The notes beneath the pieces were generated by a model. It was not told the DNA's origin, made no database searches, and was given only the letters and a program-made list of their open reading frames with translations. The position numbers and the translations under genes are program-made. This document shows, in pieces, positions 33,944 through 43,059 of a stretch of DNA of 64,000 bases. Positions within the stretch are counted from its first letter, which is position 1; each line of letters begins with the position of its first letter. The stretch lies in assembly GCA_030424595.1 (NCBI GenBank), contig JAUHWG010000021.1, positions 1-64,000 on the forward strand. Direction: 5' to 3'. The DNA is from Polyangia bacterium. GTDB taxonomy: Bacteria; Myxococcota_A; Polyangia; Nannocystales; Nannocystaceae.

Positions 33944-34852
33944 TCACGACGCCGCGCGGGCGCCGAGAGCTCGGCCCATCTTGAGATAGGTCTCGATGCC
34001 TTTGGCCGTGTTGCTTTGAATGGCGGGGTCGATCGTCCAGGCGCCTCGCTCACCCAGGACGATGACCGTCGAGCCGCCGAAGAGGAACATGCCCTTCTCA
34101 TCGCCGCGCTTGAACTCGGCGCCCCGATAGTTCTGCTGGATCTTGCCGACACAGGTGGCGCCTACCTCGATGAACGCGAGCTTGCCGAAGCGCTCCGTCT
34201 CGAGGATGGTGACCTCGCGCTCGTTGATCATGAAGATGTCTTGGCGAAACGCCAGGGCCCACGGGTTGACCGAGTGCAGCGCCCCCGGAACGCGCCACGA
34301 CGCGAGGACTCGGCCGTCGTCGGGGAAGTGGAAGCGGTGGTAGTCGACGGGGCATAGGCGGGCGATGAACGCGGGGCCACCTTCGAAGTGGGGCGCCCAT
34401 TCGTCGCTCTTCAGGAGGGCGCTCGCCTTGAAGAGGGAGCCCTTGACCGGGATGGTCACGTCATCGGTGAGCTCGGAGTAGGCGAAGTAGCGGGCGTCAC
34501 AGGGCGCCGGAAAGCGCTCGCCCTCGGCGAAGGGCCGCGCGCCTGCGGAGACTCGCCGGGTGAAGAATTTGTTGAAGGTGGAGAAGGGCGAGTCGGCGCT
34601 GCGGCCCTCCTCCGGGAGGAAGTCGTCCATCTGAATGCCGAAGCGTTCGATGAAGGGCGCGACCTTGCGGCGCGACGACGGACGGTCTTGGAGCCAGCCG
34701 TAGAAGCGGCTGACGAAGGGCATGGCGATGATCGCCGAGAAGGTCCGGCCGAGCCAGGTGCCGTAGAGCAGCTTGACCCAAAAGCCGCCGTAGACCTCTT
34801 CTTCGTGGACCTCGCCGGTGTCGAGGTCCGAGTACCGGATCGGTTTGAGCAC
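33944..34852 (-). CDS. psd: Phosphatidylserine decarboxylase
   Basis: 302 residues from GTG 34852. Converts phosphatidylserine to phosphatidylethanolamine at the inner membrane with a pyruvoyl cofactor made by self-cleavage. The motifs FNKFFTRRVSAGARPF, FIARLCPVDYHRFHFPDDG, GALHSVNP, and RFGKLAFIEVGATCVGKI are typical, and the cleavage site is MFLFGGSTVIVL, with GGST in place of the common LGST; Ser is retained. CATCGT ends 6 nt before the GTG. Divergent from citrate synthase across a region with AT-rich palindromes. Confidence 0.92.
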   Translation of the reverse strand: MLKPIRYSDLDTGEVHEEEVYGGFWVKLLYGTWLGRTFSAIIAMPFVSRFYGWLQDRPSSRRKVAPFIERFGIQMDDFLPEEGRSADSPFSTFNKFFTRRVSAGARPFAEGERFPAPCDARYFAYSELTDDVTIPVKGSLFKASALLKSDEWAPHFEGGPAFIARLCPVDYHRFHFPDDGRVLASWRVPGALHSVNPWALAFRQDIFMINEREVTILETERFGKLAFIEVGATCVGKIQQNYRGAEFKRGDEKGMFLFGGSTVIVLGERGAWTIDPAIQSNTAKGIETYLKMGRALGARAAS

Positions 34853-35016
34853 CGGCGCACGATGCCAGCTGCGGGGGGAGGGTCAAGATTGCGACGGCCT
34901 GCGATCGCGACCGGGCGATCGGGGCGCGTGTTCGCGTGGGCTGGCAGAGCGCCCCGTCGGCGACGCTCGCGAGGGGCGCTGACGAGGCGCTCTGTACCAT
35001 TCCGAAGTCTTCAATG

Positions 35017-35043
35017 TTGATTGATCAATCAAGATTGATCAAT
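35017..35043. promoter_or_regulatory. Two AT-rich palindromes, probable operator
   Basis: TTGATTGATCAATCAA (35017-35032) is a perfect 16-bp palindrome, and ATTGATCAAT (35034-35043) repeats its core 14 bp further on. In DNA of about 70% GC this is striking. They lie 30-56 bp before the citrate synthase ATG at 35073 and about 170 bp from psd, so they more likely control citrate synthase. The regulator is not identified. Confidence 0.65.
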
Positions 35044-35072
35044 GAGTTGTGTCGACCCATGCTTGTCGAGCC

Positions 35073-36212
35073 ATGACCCACGACTTGACGACAACGACCC
35101 CCCAGACGCCTCTTCCCTCGACGACCCGCGCAGGCCTTGAGGGCGTCTACGTCGCCGACAGCTCCCTGACCCGCGTCGACGGCGAGGCCGGCAGCCTCCT
35201 CCTGCGCGGCTACCCGATCGACAGCCTGGCCGGAGAGCGCTCCTTCGCCGCGATCACCCACCTCCTGTGGAGCGGAGAGAGCGCGACGGAGGCCGACGAG
35301 GCCGCGCTCGAGGGGCGCCTCGGCCTCGCCCGCGCCGCGGCCTTTGAGCTCCTCCCGCGCCTGGGCGACGCCCTCCACCGCGAGAACGGGATGGACGCGC
35401 TGCGAGCCAGCCTGAGCCACGTCTCGGCGGAGAACGGCGGCGGTGATCCGATCCTCGGCATGGGCGCGGTCGCGACCTTCGCCGCGGCCTGGCTGCGGAT
35501 CCGCAGCGGCGCTGAGCCCATCGCCCCGGACCCCGACGCTCCGCACGCGGCGGACTACCTGCGGATGGCGCTCGGTGAGGCGGACCCCGCCGCGGCGCGG
35601 GCGATCGACGCCTACCTGTCGACCGTCATCGACCACGGCATGAACGCATCGACCTTCGCCGCCCGCGTCGTGACCTCGACCGGCTCCGACATGATCTCCG
35701 CGCTCGTCGCCGGCCTCGGCGCGCTCAAGGGGCCGCTGCACGGCGGCGCTCCAGGTCCTGTGCTCGACATGCTCGACGCGATCGGTGACGCGGCCTCGGC
35801 GGAGAGCTGGCTGCGCGGCGAGCTCGCCCAGGGCCGACGGATCATGGGTATGGGGCACCGCGTGTACCGTGTCCGCGACCCGCGGGCGGCCGTCCTCGAG
35901 CGCCAAGCCCTGCTCCTCGCCGAGGACCCCGCCCGCCGCCGGCGGATCGAGCTCGCCCGCGCCGTCGAGGCCTCCGCCGAGGGGATCCTGCGCGAGCGCT
36001 ACCCCGCCCGCCGCCTCCGCGCCAACGTCGAGTTCTACACGGCGCTCGTCCTGGAGGCCGTCGGCCTGCCGCGGGTCGCCTTCACCCCGACCTTCGCCGT
36101 CGGCAGGGTCGCCGGGTGGTGCGCCCACATCGCCGAGCAACGCCAGGAGGGCCGGCTCATCCGCCCGCGCGCGCGCTACGTCGGGCCGACGCCGAAGGCC
36201 GTCGCTTCGTAG
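35073..36212 (+). CDS. Citrate synthase (type 2/CitA-like)
   Basis: 379 residues. Condenses oxaloacetate with acetyl-CoA (or possibly propionyl-CoA, as methylcitrate synthase). LEGVYVADSSLTRVDGEAGSLLLRGYPI is the standard N-terminus. DHGMNASTFAARV and GMGHRVYRVRDPR hold the catalytic histidines, and LRANVEFYTALVLEAVGL carries Glu where most citrate synthases have the catalytic Asp, as I recall also for actinobacterial CitA-type enzymes. The end RLIRPRARYVGPTP is typical of this subgroup. I start at ATG 35073; GTG 35049 is in frame but lies within the operator-proximal leader. A second, HTH-fused paralogue is at 52780. Confidence 0.9.
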   Translation: MTHDLTTTTPQTPLPSTTRAGLEGVYVADSSLTRVDGEAGSLLLRGYPIDSLAGERSFAAITHLLWSGESATEADEAALEGRLGLARAAAFELLPRLGDALHRENGMDALRASLSHVSAENGGGDPILGMGAVATFAAAWLRIRSGAEPIAPDPDAPHAADYLRMALGEADPAAARAIDAYLSTVIDHGMNASTFAARVVTSTGSDMISALVAGLGALKGPLHGGAPGPVLDMLDAIGDAASAESWLRGELAQGRRIMGMGHRVYRVRDPRAAVLERQALLLAEDPARRRRIELARAVEASAEGILRERYPARRLRANVEFYTALVLEAVGLPRVAFTPTFAVGRVAGWCAHIAEQRQEGRLIRPRARYVGPTPKAVAS

Positions 36213-36319
36213 CCGCGCACGGAGCAAGGCTGGCCGCGGAGGAGCGTGCGGCGGATGACCGTTTCAGGCCCGCGGCCCGAGTTGACGCGTGGTGACGGCG
36301 GCGGGCACGATCGCCACCG

Positions 36320-36550
36320 ATGCCCATCGGCCTCGAAGAAGCACGGGAGGCGTTCTACGCGGGCGCACGCTCGGAGGAGCTTCCGCTCGCTCTGAACGAC
36401 TCTGTGGACGTAGTCTCGGGTGCCTACGCCGGCATCAGCGGAGCCCTGATCTCGCTCGAGGGCGTGGATCCCCTCATGATGCTCGTCGAACGGTTCGATG
36501 GAGGCGGGGACGTGGTCGTCGCCGCCGCGGACCTCCGACTCGATTCGTAG
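36320..36550 (+). CDS. Small hypothetical protein, 76 aa
   Basis: I do not recognise it. After a helical N-terminus (EEAREAFYAGARSEELPL) the rest is strand-rich: DSVDVVSGAYAGISGALISLEGVDPLMMLVERFDGGGDVVVAAADLRL. The spacing of Val/Gly/Asp resembles a KOW-like or small beta-barrel domain (V-x-G-x-Y-x-G-x-x-G), which in other proteins binds RNA or protein. Base composition and codon use fit the neighbours. Follows citrate synthase by 107 bp. Confidence 0.5.
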   Translation: MPIGLEEAREAFYAGARSEELPLALNDSVDVVSGAYAGISGALISLEGVDPLMMLVERFDGGGDVVVAAADLRLDS

Positions 36551-36774
36551 GAGGGGTCTATTCCAATACCCGTCGCCGGAGAACGAGGGGCCCCCAAGTA
36601 TGTCGATAGGAGCGCGGCCTGTGCGGTCCTTTGTGGTCCTTTGCGGTCCCGTGGGCTCTCGCATGCGCTCGGGTCGCTAGCGATCCTCACTTGCCGAGCG
36701 GGCATCAGGCGAGCGCTGTAGAGGTGCTCGATCGGCTACGCGGATGTGTGATCGAAAGAGGTGAGCACGGCCTC

Positions 36775-38580
36775 CTAGGCGAGCAGCTCGCCCGCCAGCT
36801 CCGGGCCTATCTGGAGTCCGGTCATCTCGCCGCTCGGGTCGAAGTCCAGGCGGCAGGGCCAGACCGTCTCGAGGCCGACGATGTCGACGAGCTGGAGGCG
36901 GAGCTCGACCCGCGAGCTGCGCGCCTCTTCTCCGAGGACGAAGGGCTCCGCGGAGCAGCACAGCTCCCGGCTCCTGCGGGTCCTGAAGTGTTCGAGGTGC
37001 GGTCGGAAGAGTTCTCGGGTCTGCGGAGAAGCACCGGCGATGCCTCCGGGCGTGCCAATCGCTCCTCCGGTGGGGAGGCCTATCGCGAGCGCCCAGGCGT
37101 CGAGCCACTCGGACCAATCGCCGAGGCGACCCGCCAGCGCCGGGTCCGGCAGGACGCTCGCGTCCGAGTGCCTGTAGTCCAGGAGCGCGACGGAGAGGGT
37201 CCAGGGGGCGACGCTCCGCACCGAGAGGTCGATCTCCGGCCGGGGCAGGGCGGGCTCGGAGCCGCGCCAATGCAGGCAGCGGGTCTGGAGCTCCGCTCGC
37301 GGTGCAGCGGCGAGCTCGGCGAGCGAGAAGCCCCAGCGACGGGCGATGACCCGGAGGCGAGGACAGCCGCGCAGGACGACCTCGGACTCGATCCGTCGGA
37401 GCTCGGCCAAGCGGAGCGTCCGCTCCGGTGCGACCCGCAGCCAAGCCGTGTCACCGCGGAGATCGAGGCCGTGGAGGAGGTCGGGGCCCACGACGTCCAC
37501 GGCGTCAGCCGCAACCGTCCCCGCGGTAGCCGCGTCCGCCGACTCTTCGCCGCCGTCTGCGACAGGCTCCGCCGCCGTCGACCTCCCACCGCTCCGGAGC
37601 GCGGCGAGGACAAAGCTCGCGTCGGCCTCGCGCAGACGCTTGCGCGCGAGGTGGATCGCCATCGACGCCTCGTCGCAGCCGATCCATCGCCGACCGAGGC
37701 TCGCCGCCGCCGCGAGGGTGCTCCCCGATCCGCAGAAGAAGTCCGCGACCCGATCGCCGGGGTTCGACGAGGCCTCGATGATCCGCCGCAGCAGGCTCTC
37801 GTTCTTCTGGGTCGCCCACCCGGTCTTCTCGCGGGAGAAGCTCTTGATCTGGATCGAGTCGAGCGACTCCGCCCCGCGCAGCTCGAGGTCGCCGGGGCCG
37901 GCGTTCCAGACGTCATCGAGCGGGATCCCAGCGCCCCTGGGCGGCTTGCCGTCCCGTCGCAGGTAGCCCGGCGGGTAGGGGATGTAGCGCTTGTTGAAGG
38001 TGAAGCGCTGCGGGTCCTTCACGTAGAAGAGGATCGTGTCGTGGTTGCGGATCCAGTTGCGGGCTCGGCTCTTGAAGCCCGACACCCAGCCGATCCGCCA
38101 GATGATCTCGCGCTGAAAACACCCGGGCCCGAAGATCTCGTCGAGGAGCACCTTCACGGGGTGGGCGACGGTCGGATCGAGGTGGACGTAGAGGGAGCCG
38201 TGCGCCGCCAAGAGGCGGTGGATGAGCCGCAGCCTCGGATCGAGCATCGCGAGGAACCCCGCGAGGCCGCCCTGCCAGCGATCGCTGTAGGCCGGCGCGC
38301 GGACGACCTCGCCGCCGGCCCCGATCGGCGTGACGACCGAGAACTTCTCGCCGGTGGCGAAGGGCGGGTCGATGACGACGAGGTCGATCCCCGGCTCCTC
38401 GCGCCGGAGGAGCGCGTCCATCACCGCGAGGTTGTCACCGCTGACGAGCTTCCCCTGCGCAGGATCCGGGCCGTAGCTGGCGATGGGCTCGATCCGCTGG
38501 CCTGGGCTCGGGATCGCCGCGCGCTCGCCGGAGGCGTCGTACTTGCCCGGCCAGAGGAGCTCGATCCCGTCGCGGCGCAT
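36775..38580 (-). CDS. Site-specific DNA methyltransferase (N4/N6 type), orphan
   Basis: 601 residues. Motif IV IDLVVIDPPFATGEKF (about 65-80) comes before the SAM-binding motif I ADFFCGSGSTLAAAASLGRRWIGCDEAS (about 284-310), the order of beta-class amino-methyltransferases such as type III Mod proteins. In between are GSLYVHLDPTVAHPVKVLLDEIFG and NEIIWRIGW/KSRARNWIRNHDTILFYVKD-like blocks typical of this group. The C-terminal 270 residues are not recognised and may bind the target or another partner. No restriction gene adjoins it, so it is probably an orphan or part of an epigenetic or defence set elsewhere. Confidence 0.85.
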   Translation of the reverse strand: MRRDGIELLWPGKYDASGERAAIPSPGQRIEPIASYGPDPAQGKLVSGDNLAVMDALLRREEPGIDLVVIDPPFATGEKFSVVTPIGAGGEVVRAPAYSDRWQGGLAGFLAMLDPRLRLIHRLLAAHGSLYVHLDPTVAHPVKVLLDEIFGPGCFQREIIWRIGWVSGFKSRARNWIRNHDTILFYVKDPQRFTFNKRYIPYPPGYLRRDGKPPRGAGIPLDDVWNAGPGDLELRGAESLDSIQIKSFSREKTGWATQKNESLLRRIIEASSNPGDRVADFFCGSGSTLAAAASLGRRWIGCDEASMAIHLARKRLREADASFVLAALRSGGRSTAAEPVADGGEESADAATAGTVAADAVDVVGPDLLHGLDLRGDTAWLRVAPERTLRLAELRRIESEVVLRGCPRLRVIARRWGFSLAELAAAPRAELQTRCLHWRGSEPALPRPEIDLSVRSVAPWTLSVALLDYRHSDASVLPDPALAGRLGDWSEWLDAWALAIGLPTGGAIGTPGGIAGASPQTRELFRPHLEHFRTRRSRELCCSAEPFVLGEEARSSRVELRLQLVDIVGLETVWPCRLDFDPSGEMTGLQIGPELAGELLA

Positions 38581-38601
38581 CCTCGGGCTCGGACCCTCTG
38601 G

Positions 38602-39036
38602 CTACTTCGCGGCCGACTCCGCGGCGGGCGCAGGCGCCGCTTCGGCCGCGCCACCAGCCGCGGTCTCGGTGCTGAGCTCCCGGACGTAGGCGGCGAGCAC
38701 CTTGAGCGACGGCTCCGCGAACTGGCGGCCGAAGCTCGGCATGTTCGGCGGCTTGCCCATCTGGATGACCCGCTTGATCTGCTGGTCGGTGAGCATGCTC
38801 ATGTAGCCAGGCTCGGTGAGATCGCGGGTCCCGGGCGGCGCGTCGGCGGCGACCTTGCCGTCCGCGCCGTGGCAGCGCGCGCAGTTCTGGGAGAAGAGGC
38901 GAGCCCCTGAGATCTCGCGCTCAGGCCCGGTCGGTTCGTTGCAGCCGACAAGCCCCGCCAAACCGAGGAGTCCGACGAGCCCCGCCCGGCGGAGCTGCGC
39001 GAGGTGCTTGCGGCGGTGATGGGGACGGCTCGTCAT
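38602..39036 (-). CDS. Cytochrome c lipoprotein (single haem)
   Basis: 144 residues. An Arg/His-rich N-terminus and LVGLLGLAGLVGC lipobox anchor it in the envelope. ISGARLFSQNCARCHGADG holds the CxxCH haem site and PNMPSFGRQFAEPSLKVLAAYVREL holds the distal Met and the last helix of class I cytochromes c. An Ala/Pro-rich tail closes it. Probably a small electron carrier. ATG 39036 is chosen; ATG 39054 is in frame six codons upstream. It lies 21 bp before the methyltransferase gene start on the same strand, which may be co-transcription by chance. Confidence 0.85.
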   Translation of the reverse strand: MTSRPHHRRKHLAQLRRAGLVGLLGLAGLVGCNEPTGPEREISGARLFSQNCARCHGADGKVAADAPPGTRDLTEPGYMSMLTDQQIKRVIQMGKPPNMPSFGRQFAEPSLKVLAAYVRELSTETAAGGAAEAAPAPAAESAAK

Positions 39037-39185
39037 CGGCGACTCGGCGAACATTAGCGTGGATCGGGCGCTTCGCGGGCACGTGGTGCGGCCATCCGCC
39101 GCTGCGGAGCCCTGAGCTGCGGATCCCCAGCTTCGGGGGCGATACCCGACGACCGGAGGCCAGCTCCCGGGGCCACTTCCTACGG

Positions 39186-40172
39186 TCAGAAGCGCAGCGT
39201 GATCGAGAAGGCCTGCTGTCGCGAGCCTATCGCCGGGAAGCGAGCGCTGAAGAGCTGGCTCGCCACGCAGGCGCCGCCCGCATCGTTGTCGGCGACCACC
39301 TGGGCGACGGTCCCGCTCGGGCCGTCGATGGTGACCTCGGCGATGATCGTCCGCCCGGCCTCGACCAGGGTGCGACACTCTCTCCGGATCGCCTGCTTGG
39401 AGTTGATCACGCCTGCGTCGAGCTGGCCCGGCGTGAGGCTCGCTGGCAGCGGAGCGCCGTCGGTCGGCGAGGCTACCGGGGCTGGCAGCGGTCCCTCGGG
39501 GAGATAGATGATCTGCGTCAACCCTGGGTCCCCGTCGTCCAGGAGGATGAAGCCGTCCTCGTCGACCATGACCCCGGGCGGCGGCTTGTAGTCGCCCTGC
39601 GGCGTCGACAGTCCGAGGCGCATCCCGAGGCTGTCGTTGTAGACGTCGACCGCGTGGTCGTAGCCCTTGCGGGCCTGGTTGTAGGAGATCCCGCCGCCGA
39701 CGGCGAAGCCGGCGCTGCCGATCCCACCGCCGAGGAGGAGCGCTCCGGTCCCGCCGAGGTTCTTGAAGTCGAGCCCCTCACGGGCGGAGGCTGCGATCCC
39801 CGCGATCATCACCATCGACGAGACGAGGGTCAGCGCGGTCAGGATCCTCGCCGTCCGGAGCTTGCGGGTCGGCAGGGCCTCGGAGGAGTTTTGATCCGAG
39901 CGGAGGATCGCCTCGAGCGATTGCCAGCTGCGCTTGACCGAGCCGGGGTGGGTGCCCTTGGTGTAGCGGACGCCCTGCGGCTCGTAGTGGCGGTAGATCG
40001 AGTGCTCGTTGTAGAGGGCCTCACGCTCCGCGCGTGAGGCGACCTGCTCCATCGCCGCGATGTCCGGCGGGTCGAGCTGGGGGCTGAGGTTGGAGCAGCC
40101 GCCAACGCTAAGCGCGAGGCCGAGGCCGAGCATGCCCGCGATCGGGCGCGGTGGTCTCTTCAAAACACCCAC
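39186..40172 (-). CDS. Lipoprotein with AgmX/PglI-type C-terminal domain
   Basis: 328 residues from GTG 40172. Lipobox GLGLALSVGGC (Cys near 26), then a charged region, a hydrophobic pair of segments (about 107-130 and 140-165, LTALTLVSSMVMIAGIAAS and GALLLGGGIGSAGFAVGGGI) and, from about 250, the pattern VINSKQAIRRECRTLVEAGRTIIAEVTIDGPSGTVAQVV, then ACVASQLFSARFPA, typical of the TonB-like AgmX/PglI C-terminal domain of myxobacteria. In AgmX and PglI such domains occur in gliding-related proteins, but here the role is open. Internal membrane helices in a lipoprotein are unusual. Confidence 0.7.
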   Translation of the reverse strand: MGVLKRPPRPIAGMLGLGLALSVGGCSNLSPQLDPPDIAAMEQVASRAEREALYNEHSIYRHYEPQGVRYTKGTHPGSVKRSWQSLEAILRSDQNSSEALPTRKLRTARILTALTLVSSMVMIAGIAASAREGLDFKNLGGTGALLLGGGIGSAGFAVGGGISYNQARKGYDHAVDVYNDSLGMRLGLSTPQGDYKPPPGVMVDEDGFILLDDGDPGLTQIIYLPEGPLPAPVASPTDGAPLPASLTPGQLDAGVINSKQAIRRECRTLVEAGRTIIAEVTIDGPSGTVAQVVADNDAGGACVASQLFSARFPAIGSRQQAFSITLRF

Positions 40173-40179
40173 GGAGGCC

Positions 40180-43059
40180 TCAACCGTACACCGAGTCAGG
40201 CACTGCGCGCGAGTGCTTCGCGAGCTTGTGCCGCAGCCGGGCGAGGCGCCGCGGGCAGGGCGCGGAGGAGGCGCGCGTCACAGCGAGGGCGCTCGCCAGA
40301 GTCTGGGCTCGGGTCCACCCGGAGGGCCCGCCGCTCCTGAGAAGCTCGCCGAGGCGATGCTCCAGGAGTTTGGCGAGCCCCTCGTGGGCCTCTGGATCCC
40401 CTGGCGCGCGGAGGCAGATCCTGGCCCAGAGAACCGCCGAGCGCGCGTCATCGCCGCCGCGTCGTAGGAGCTTGGCGGCGAGCCCCCAGACCTGCCGAAC
40501 CTCGGGGGCGAGCGGCGCGGAGGCTTCTGGTTTGCCCGCAGGCGGGGGGGCAATGATAGCCGGGGCCTCGCGGCGTTGGGGGCCCGTGGCGCGGAGGGGC
40601 TGCCTATCGCCGGAGCGGAGGCGGGTAAGCCCGGGCTCCCTGCCTTGTCCTGGGGCGACCACGCCGAGGCGGGCCATCCGCTCTCCGAGGCCGCCGAGGG
40701 CGTGCGCTCGCGGCATCTCTTGGGCCCCCGCGGAGCGCCGGGCCGCCTTCGTGGGGGGCGGAGCCGCACCTCGCCGCTCGACGCCGCTGGCGACCGCCGG
40801 AGTGTCGAAGGGGGCCAGGAGGTCGCGGAGGAGGGCGGTCTCTCCAGGCTCGCCGAGCTCTGGCAGCCAGGCCTCGAGCGCGCGGAGGGCCGCGGGTCGA
40901 TCGCCGCGTGCGACCTCGAGGCGAGCTACCCGGAGCGCCTCCGCGGGGCCCCCGGGCGCCCGGATCACCGCGGCGATCTCGGCCGCGAGGGCGGGGAGGG
41001 TCAGGAGGTCGACCTGGTTGTGGACGCGGACCTGCTCGATCCGCGCCGCAGCCTCGCCTTCGGGCTCGCCTAGCCAGCGCCAGAAGGCGTCAGGGATCTC
41101 ATGGCCGGCGATATCGTCGCGGCGGACGACGCCCAAGCGCGAGCGCTCGAGGGTCGAGAGACGACAGTCAGGCTCGACCTCTCGCCAGAGACGACGGGCG
41201 GGCAGGAGCAGATCGATGTGGCTCGCCCCGAGCGTCGCACACTCCACCCGAGCGCGCCGGCAACGGGCTTCGAGCAGCGGCAGGTCGAAGGAGGCGCCGT
41301 TGTAGCTCAGGAGAACCGTCGACGGCCCCGCGAGCTCGTCGAGGCGCGCGGCGAAGGAGCGGAGCATCGCCGCCTCGGCGCTCAGCCGCGTCAGCGTCCA
41401 CTGCTCGACCACCAGCTCGTCCCCGACAAACCACGCGGCGCCGATCAGAAAGGCGATCGTCCCCGAGTTGTGGCCGACGCCTGTGGTCTCGGTGTCGATC
41501 GCGATCATCGGCGTCCCGCCGCGGGTCGCCTCGGACCCGGGGCGCAGCGCGCGTTCAGGGCTGAGTGGCGCGGTTCGGCGTGGGAGCGCGTGCGCGCCCA
41601 CGGGATGAGCAGCGGGAGCTCCGGCTCCGTCACGCCCGGCTACGTCTCTGCGGTTCCCCGCCGCGGTGGCGCTCGGCGAGGCTGTCTCCTCGGCTCTGGT
41701 GACGCCATTGTCCGCGCCGACTTCGTCGGTCTCGCCCCCGTCGTCGTCGAGGTCGTCGTCGAGGTCGCCGCTCTCGTGGTGGTCGTCGACGTCACCGTCG
41801 ATCCCATCGGTCCCCTCGGCGTCTCCGCAGGGGACGGCCGTGAGGGTCTTCGAGATGATGTCCCAGGCCGCCGCGTCCGGGAGCGTGAGCTCCGCGACGG
41901 CTCCGCCGAGGAGAGGTGGGCGCGCGCCCGTGCGCGACCGGGGCCAGCGCAGCCGAGTCCTGGCGAAGCCCCGCGCATCGGACTCGGCGTCGACCACGAA
42001 GCGGGCTGGGACGCCGCGAGCTCGCGGTCCTCCGAGGTCTGCGCTGCTGCCCCCGCGAGGTCTCGGCGTCCCCGCTGAAGATGCCGATGCGCGGCCAGGC
42101 GAGGGGCCTGGAGACCGCCCATGCCTCGCCGCTCCGGCCGTGGGGGAGGGGGCCACGGCGCCCTCGCGCCACGTCGGAGCCATGGGACGCGATCGACCAG
42201 GCTCGTCGCTCTCCTGGGCTGAACGTGGTGAGCGCGCAGGGCTGAGGGCGAGCGCCTCTTCGATCCGCGAGACGCGACGCTTCGCGGCGGCGACCTCCGC
42301 GAGCTGTGCCCGGGTCGGTCGTCCGACGCTCGGTCGGTGGATGAAGAGCCGGTACGAGCTCGTCGCCTCGCCGTCGGCCAGCGCTGGTCCCATCGAGCTC
42401 GGTCGCGGCTGCGCATCGCCATCGATCGCCCGGCCGTTCATCGGCTGGCCGTTCATCGGCTGGCCGTTCATCGGCTGGCCGCTCATCGCCCGGTCGTTCG
42501 CGGAGGTCCGCCCTTCGGAGGGCGCTTGGCGAGGCGAGGGGATGGGCTCGCTCGTCGGTGATGCTCGCTCTCGTCGGACGGGCGCTCGCTGCTGAGGGAT
42601 CGGAGCGGCGTCCCGAACGGGCGCTGGCCGCCGGGGGATCGGTGGACTCGCCAGAGCGTCATCCCGCAGGGGAGCTCGTGGCTGGGGGATCGGAGCGTCC
42701 ACGAGAGCGTCATCCCGCACGGGCGCTTGGCGAGGCGGAGGGCTTGGTTCGCGCGCCGGCGATGCTCGCTGTCGTCGCGCGGGCGTGGGAGATCCATCCC
42801 GCGGGGGGGCTCGCCGTTGGGGGCTCGTTGTGGCGGTGGGAGTGTCATCCCTGCGCTGCGACGGGCTCGCCTCCAGCCGGCCACCGACAGGCTCTACGAC
42901 TGCGGGGGCGCCTGCATGGCCGTCGCGGGCGACACCCGCGGGCGGCGGCTCCCTCTCTGCGATCGGGCTCGCCTTCGGCTCGGCGAGGGGGAGCTCCTCA
43001 AGGGCCGCTCGCGGGTCGCCGGCGATCCGGCTGACCGCAAAGCGCGCCCGGAGCTTCAA
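40180..43059 (-). CDS. MrfB-like DEDDh exonuclease with long disordered N-terminus
   Basis: About 959 residues. The catalytic part, near residues 500-690, is an RNase H-like exonuclease as in YprB/MrfB: MIAIDTETTGVGHNSGTIAF (Exo I), LLSYNGASFDLPLLEARC (Exo II), HIDLLLPARRLW and HNQVDLLTLPAL (Exo III, DEDDh). The first ~450 residues are Pro/Arg/Ala-rich, with RQAPVRDDA-type and MNGQP repeats, and look disordered. The C-terminal part is helical, perhaps TPR-like. In Bacillus subtilis MrfB works with helicase MrfA to remove mitomycin C adducts; the adjacent upstream gene is the MrfA homologue. The TTG start at 43059 overlaps its stop (TTGA). Confidence 0.75.
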   Translation of the reverse strand: MKLRARFAVSRIAGDPRAALEELPLAEPKASPIAEREPPPAGVARDGHAGAPAVVEPVGGRLEASPSQRRDDTPTATTSPQRRAPPRDGSPTPARRQRASPAREPSPPPRQAPVRDDALVDAPIPQPRAPLRDDALASPPIPRRPAPVRDAAPIPQQRAPVRRERASPTSEPIPSPRQAPSEGRTSANDRAMSGQPMNGQPMNGQPMNGRAIDGDAQPRPSSMGPALADGEATSSYRLFIHRPSVGRPTRAQLAEVAAAKRRVSRIEEALALSPARSPRSAQESDEPGRSRPMAPTWREGAVAPSPTAGAARHGRSPGPSPGRASASSAGTPRPRGGSSADLGGPRARGVPARFVVDAESDARGFARTRLRWPRSRTGARPPLLGGAVAELTLPDAAAWDIISKTLTAVPCGDAEGTDGIDGDVDDHHESGDLDDDLDDDGGETDEVGADNGVTRAEETASPSATAAGNRRDVAGRDGAGAPAAHPVGAHALPRRTAPLSPERALRPGSEATRGGTPMIAIDTETTGVGHNSGTIAFLIGAAWFVGDELVVEQWTLTRLSAEAAMLRSFAARLDELAGPSTVLLSYNGASFDLPLLEARCRRARVECATLGASHIDLLLPARRLWREVEPDCRLSTLERSRLGVVRRDDIAGHEIPDAFWRWLGEPEGEAAARIEQVRVHNQVDLLTLPALAAEIAAVIRAPGGPAEALRVARLEVARGDRPAALRALEAWLPELGEPGETALLRDLLAPFDTPAVASGVERRGAAPPPTKAARRSAGAQEMPRAHALGGLGERMARLGVVAPGQGREPGLTRLRSGDRQPLRATGPQRREAPAIIAPPPAGKPEASAPLAPEVRQVWGLAAKLLRRGGDDARSAVLWARICLRAPGDPEAHEGLAKLLEHRLGELLRSGGPSGWTRAQTLASALAVTRASSAPCPRRLARLRHKLAKHSRAVPDSVYG
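42428..42490 (-). repeat. 18-bp tandem repeats encoding MNGQP
   Basis: Three near-identical units of about 18 bp (CGGCTGGCCGTTCAT core) encode MNGQPMNGQPMNGQP inside the disordered region of the exonuclease. Confidence 0.8.

Noticed and set aside
36631..38910. 759-codon plus-strand frame over the methyltransferase and cytochrome genes
   Set aside because: It crosses two clear minus-strand genes and has no domain pattern.
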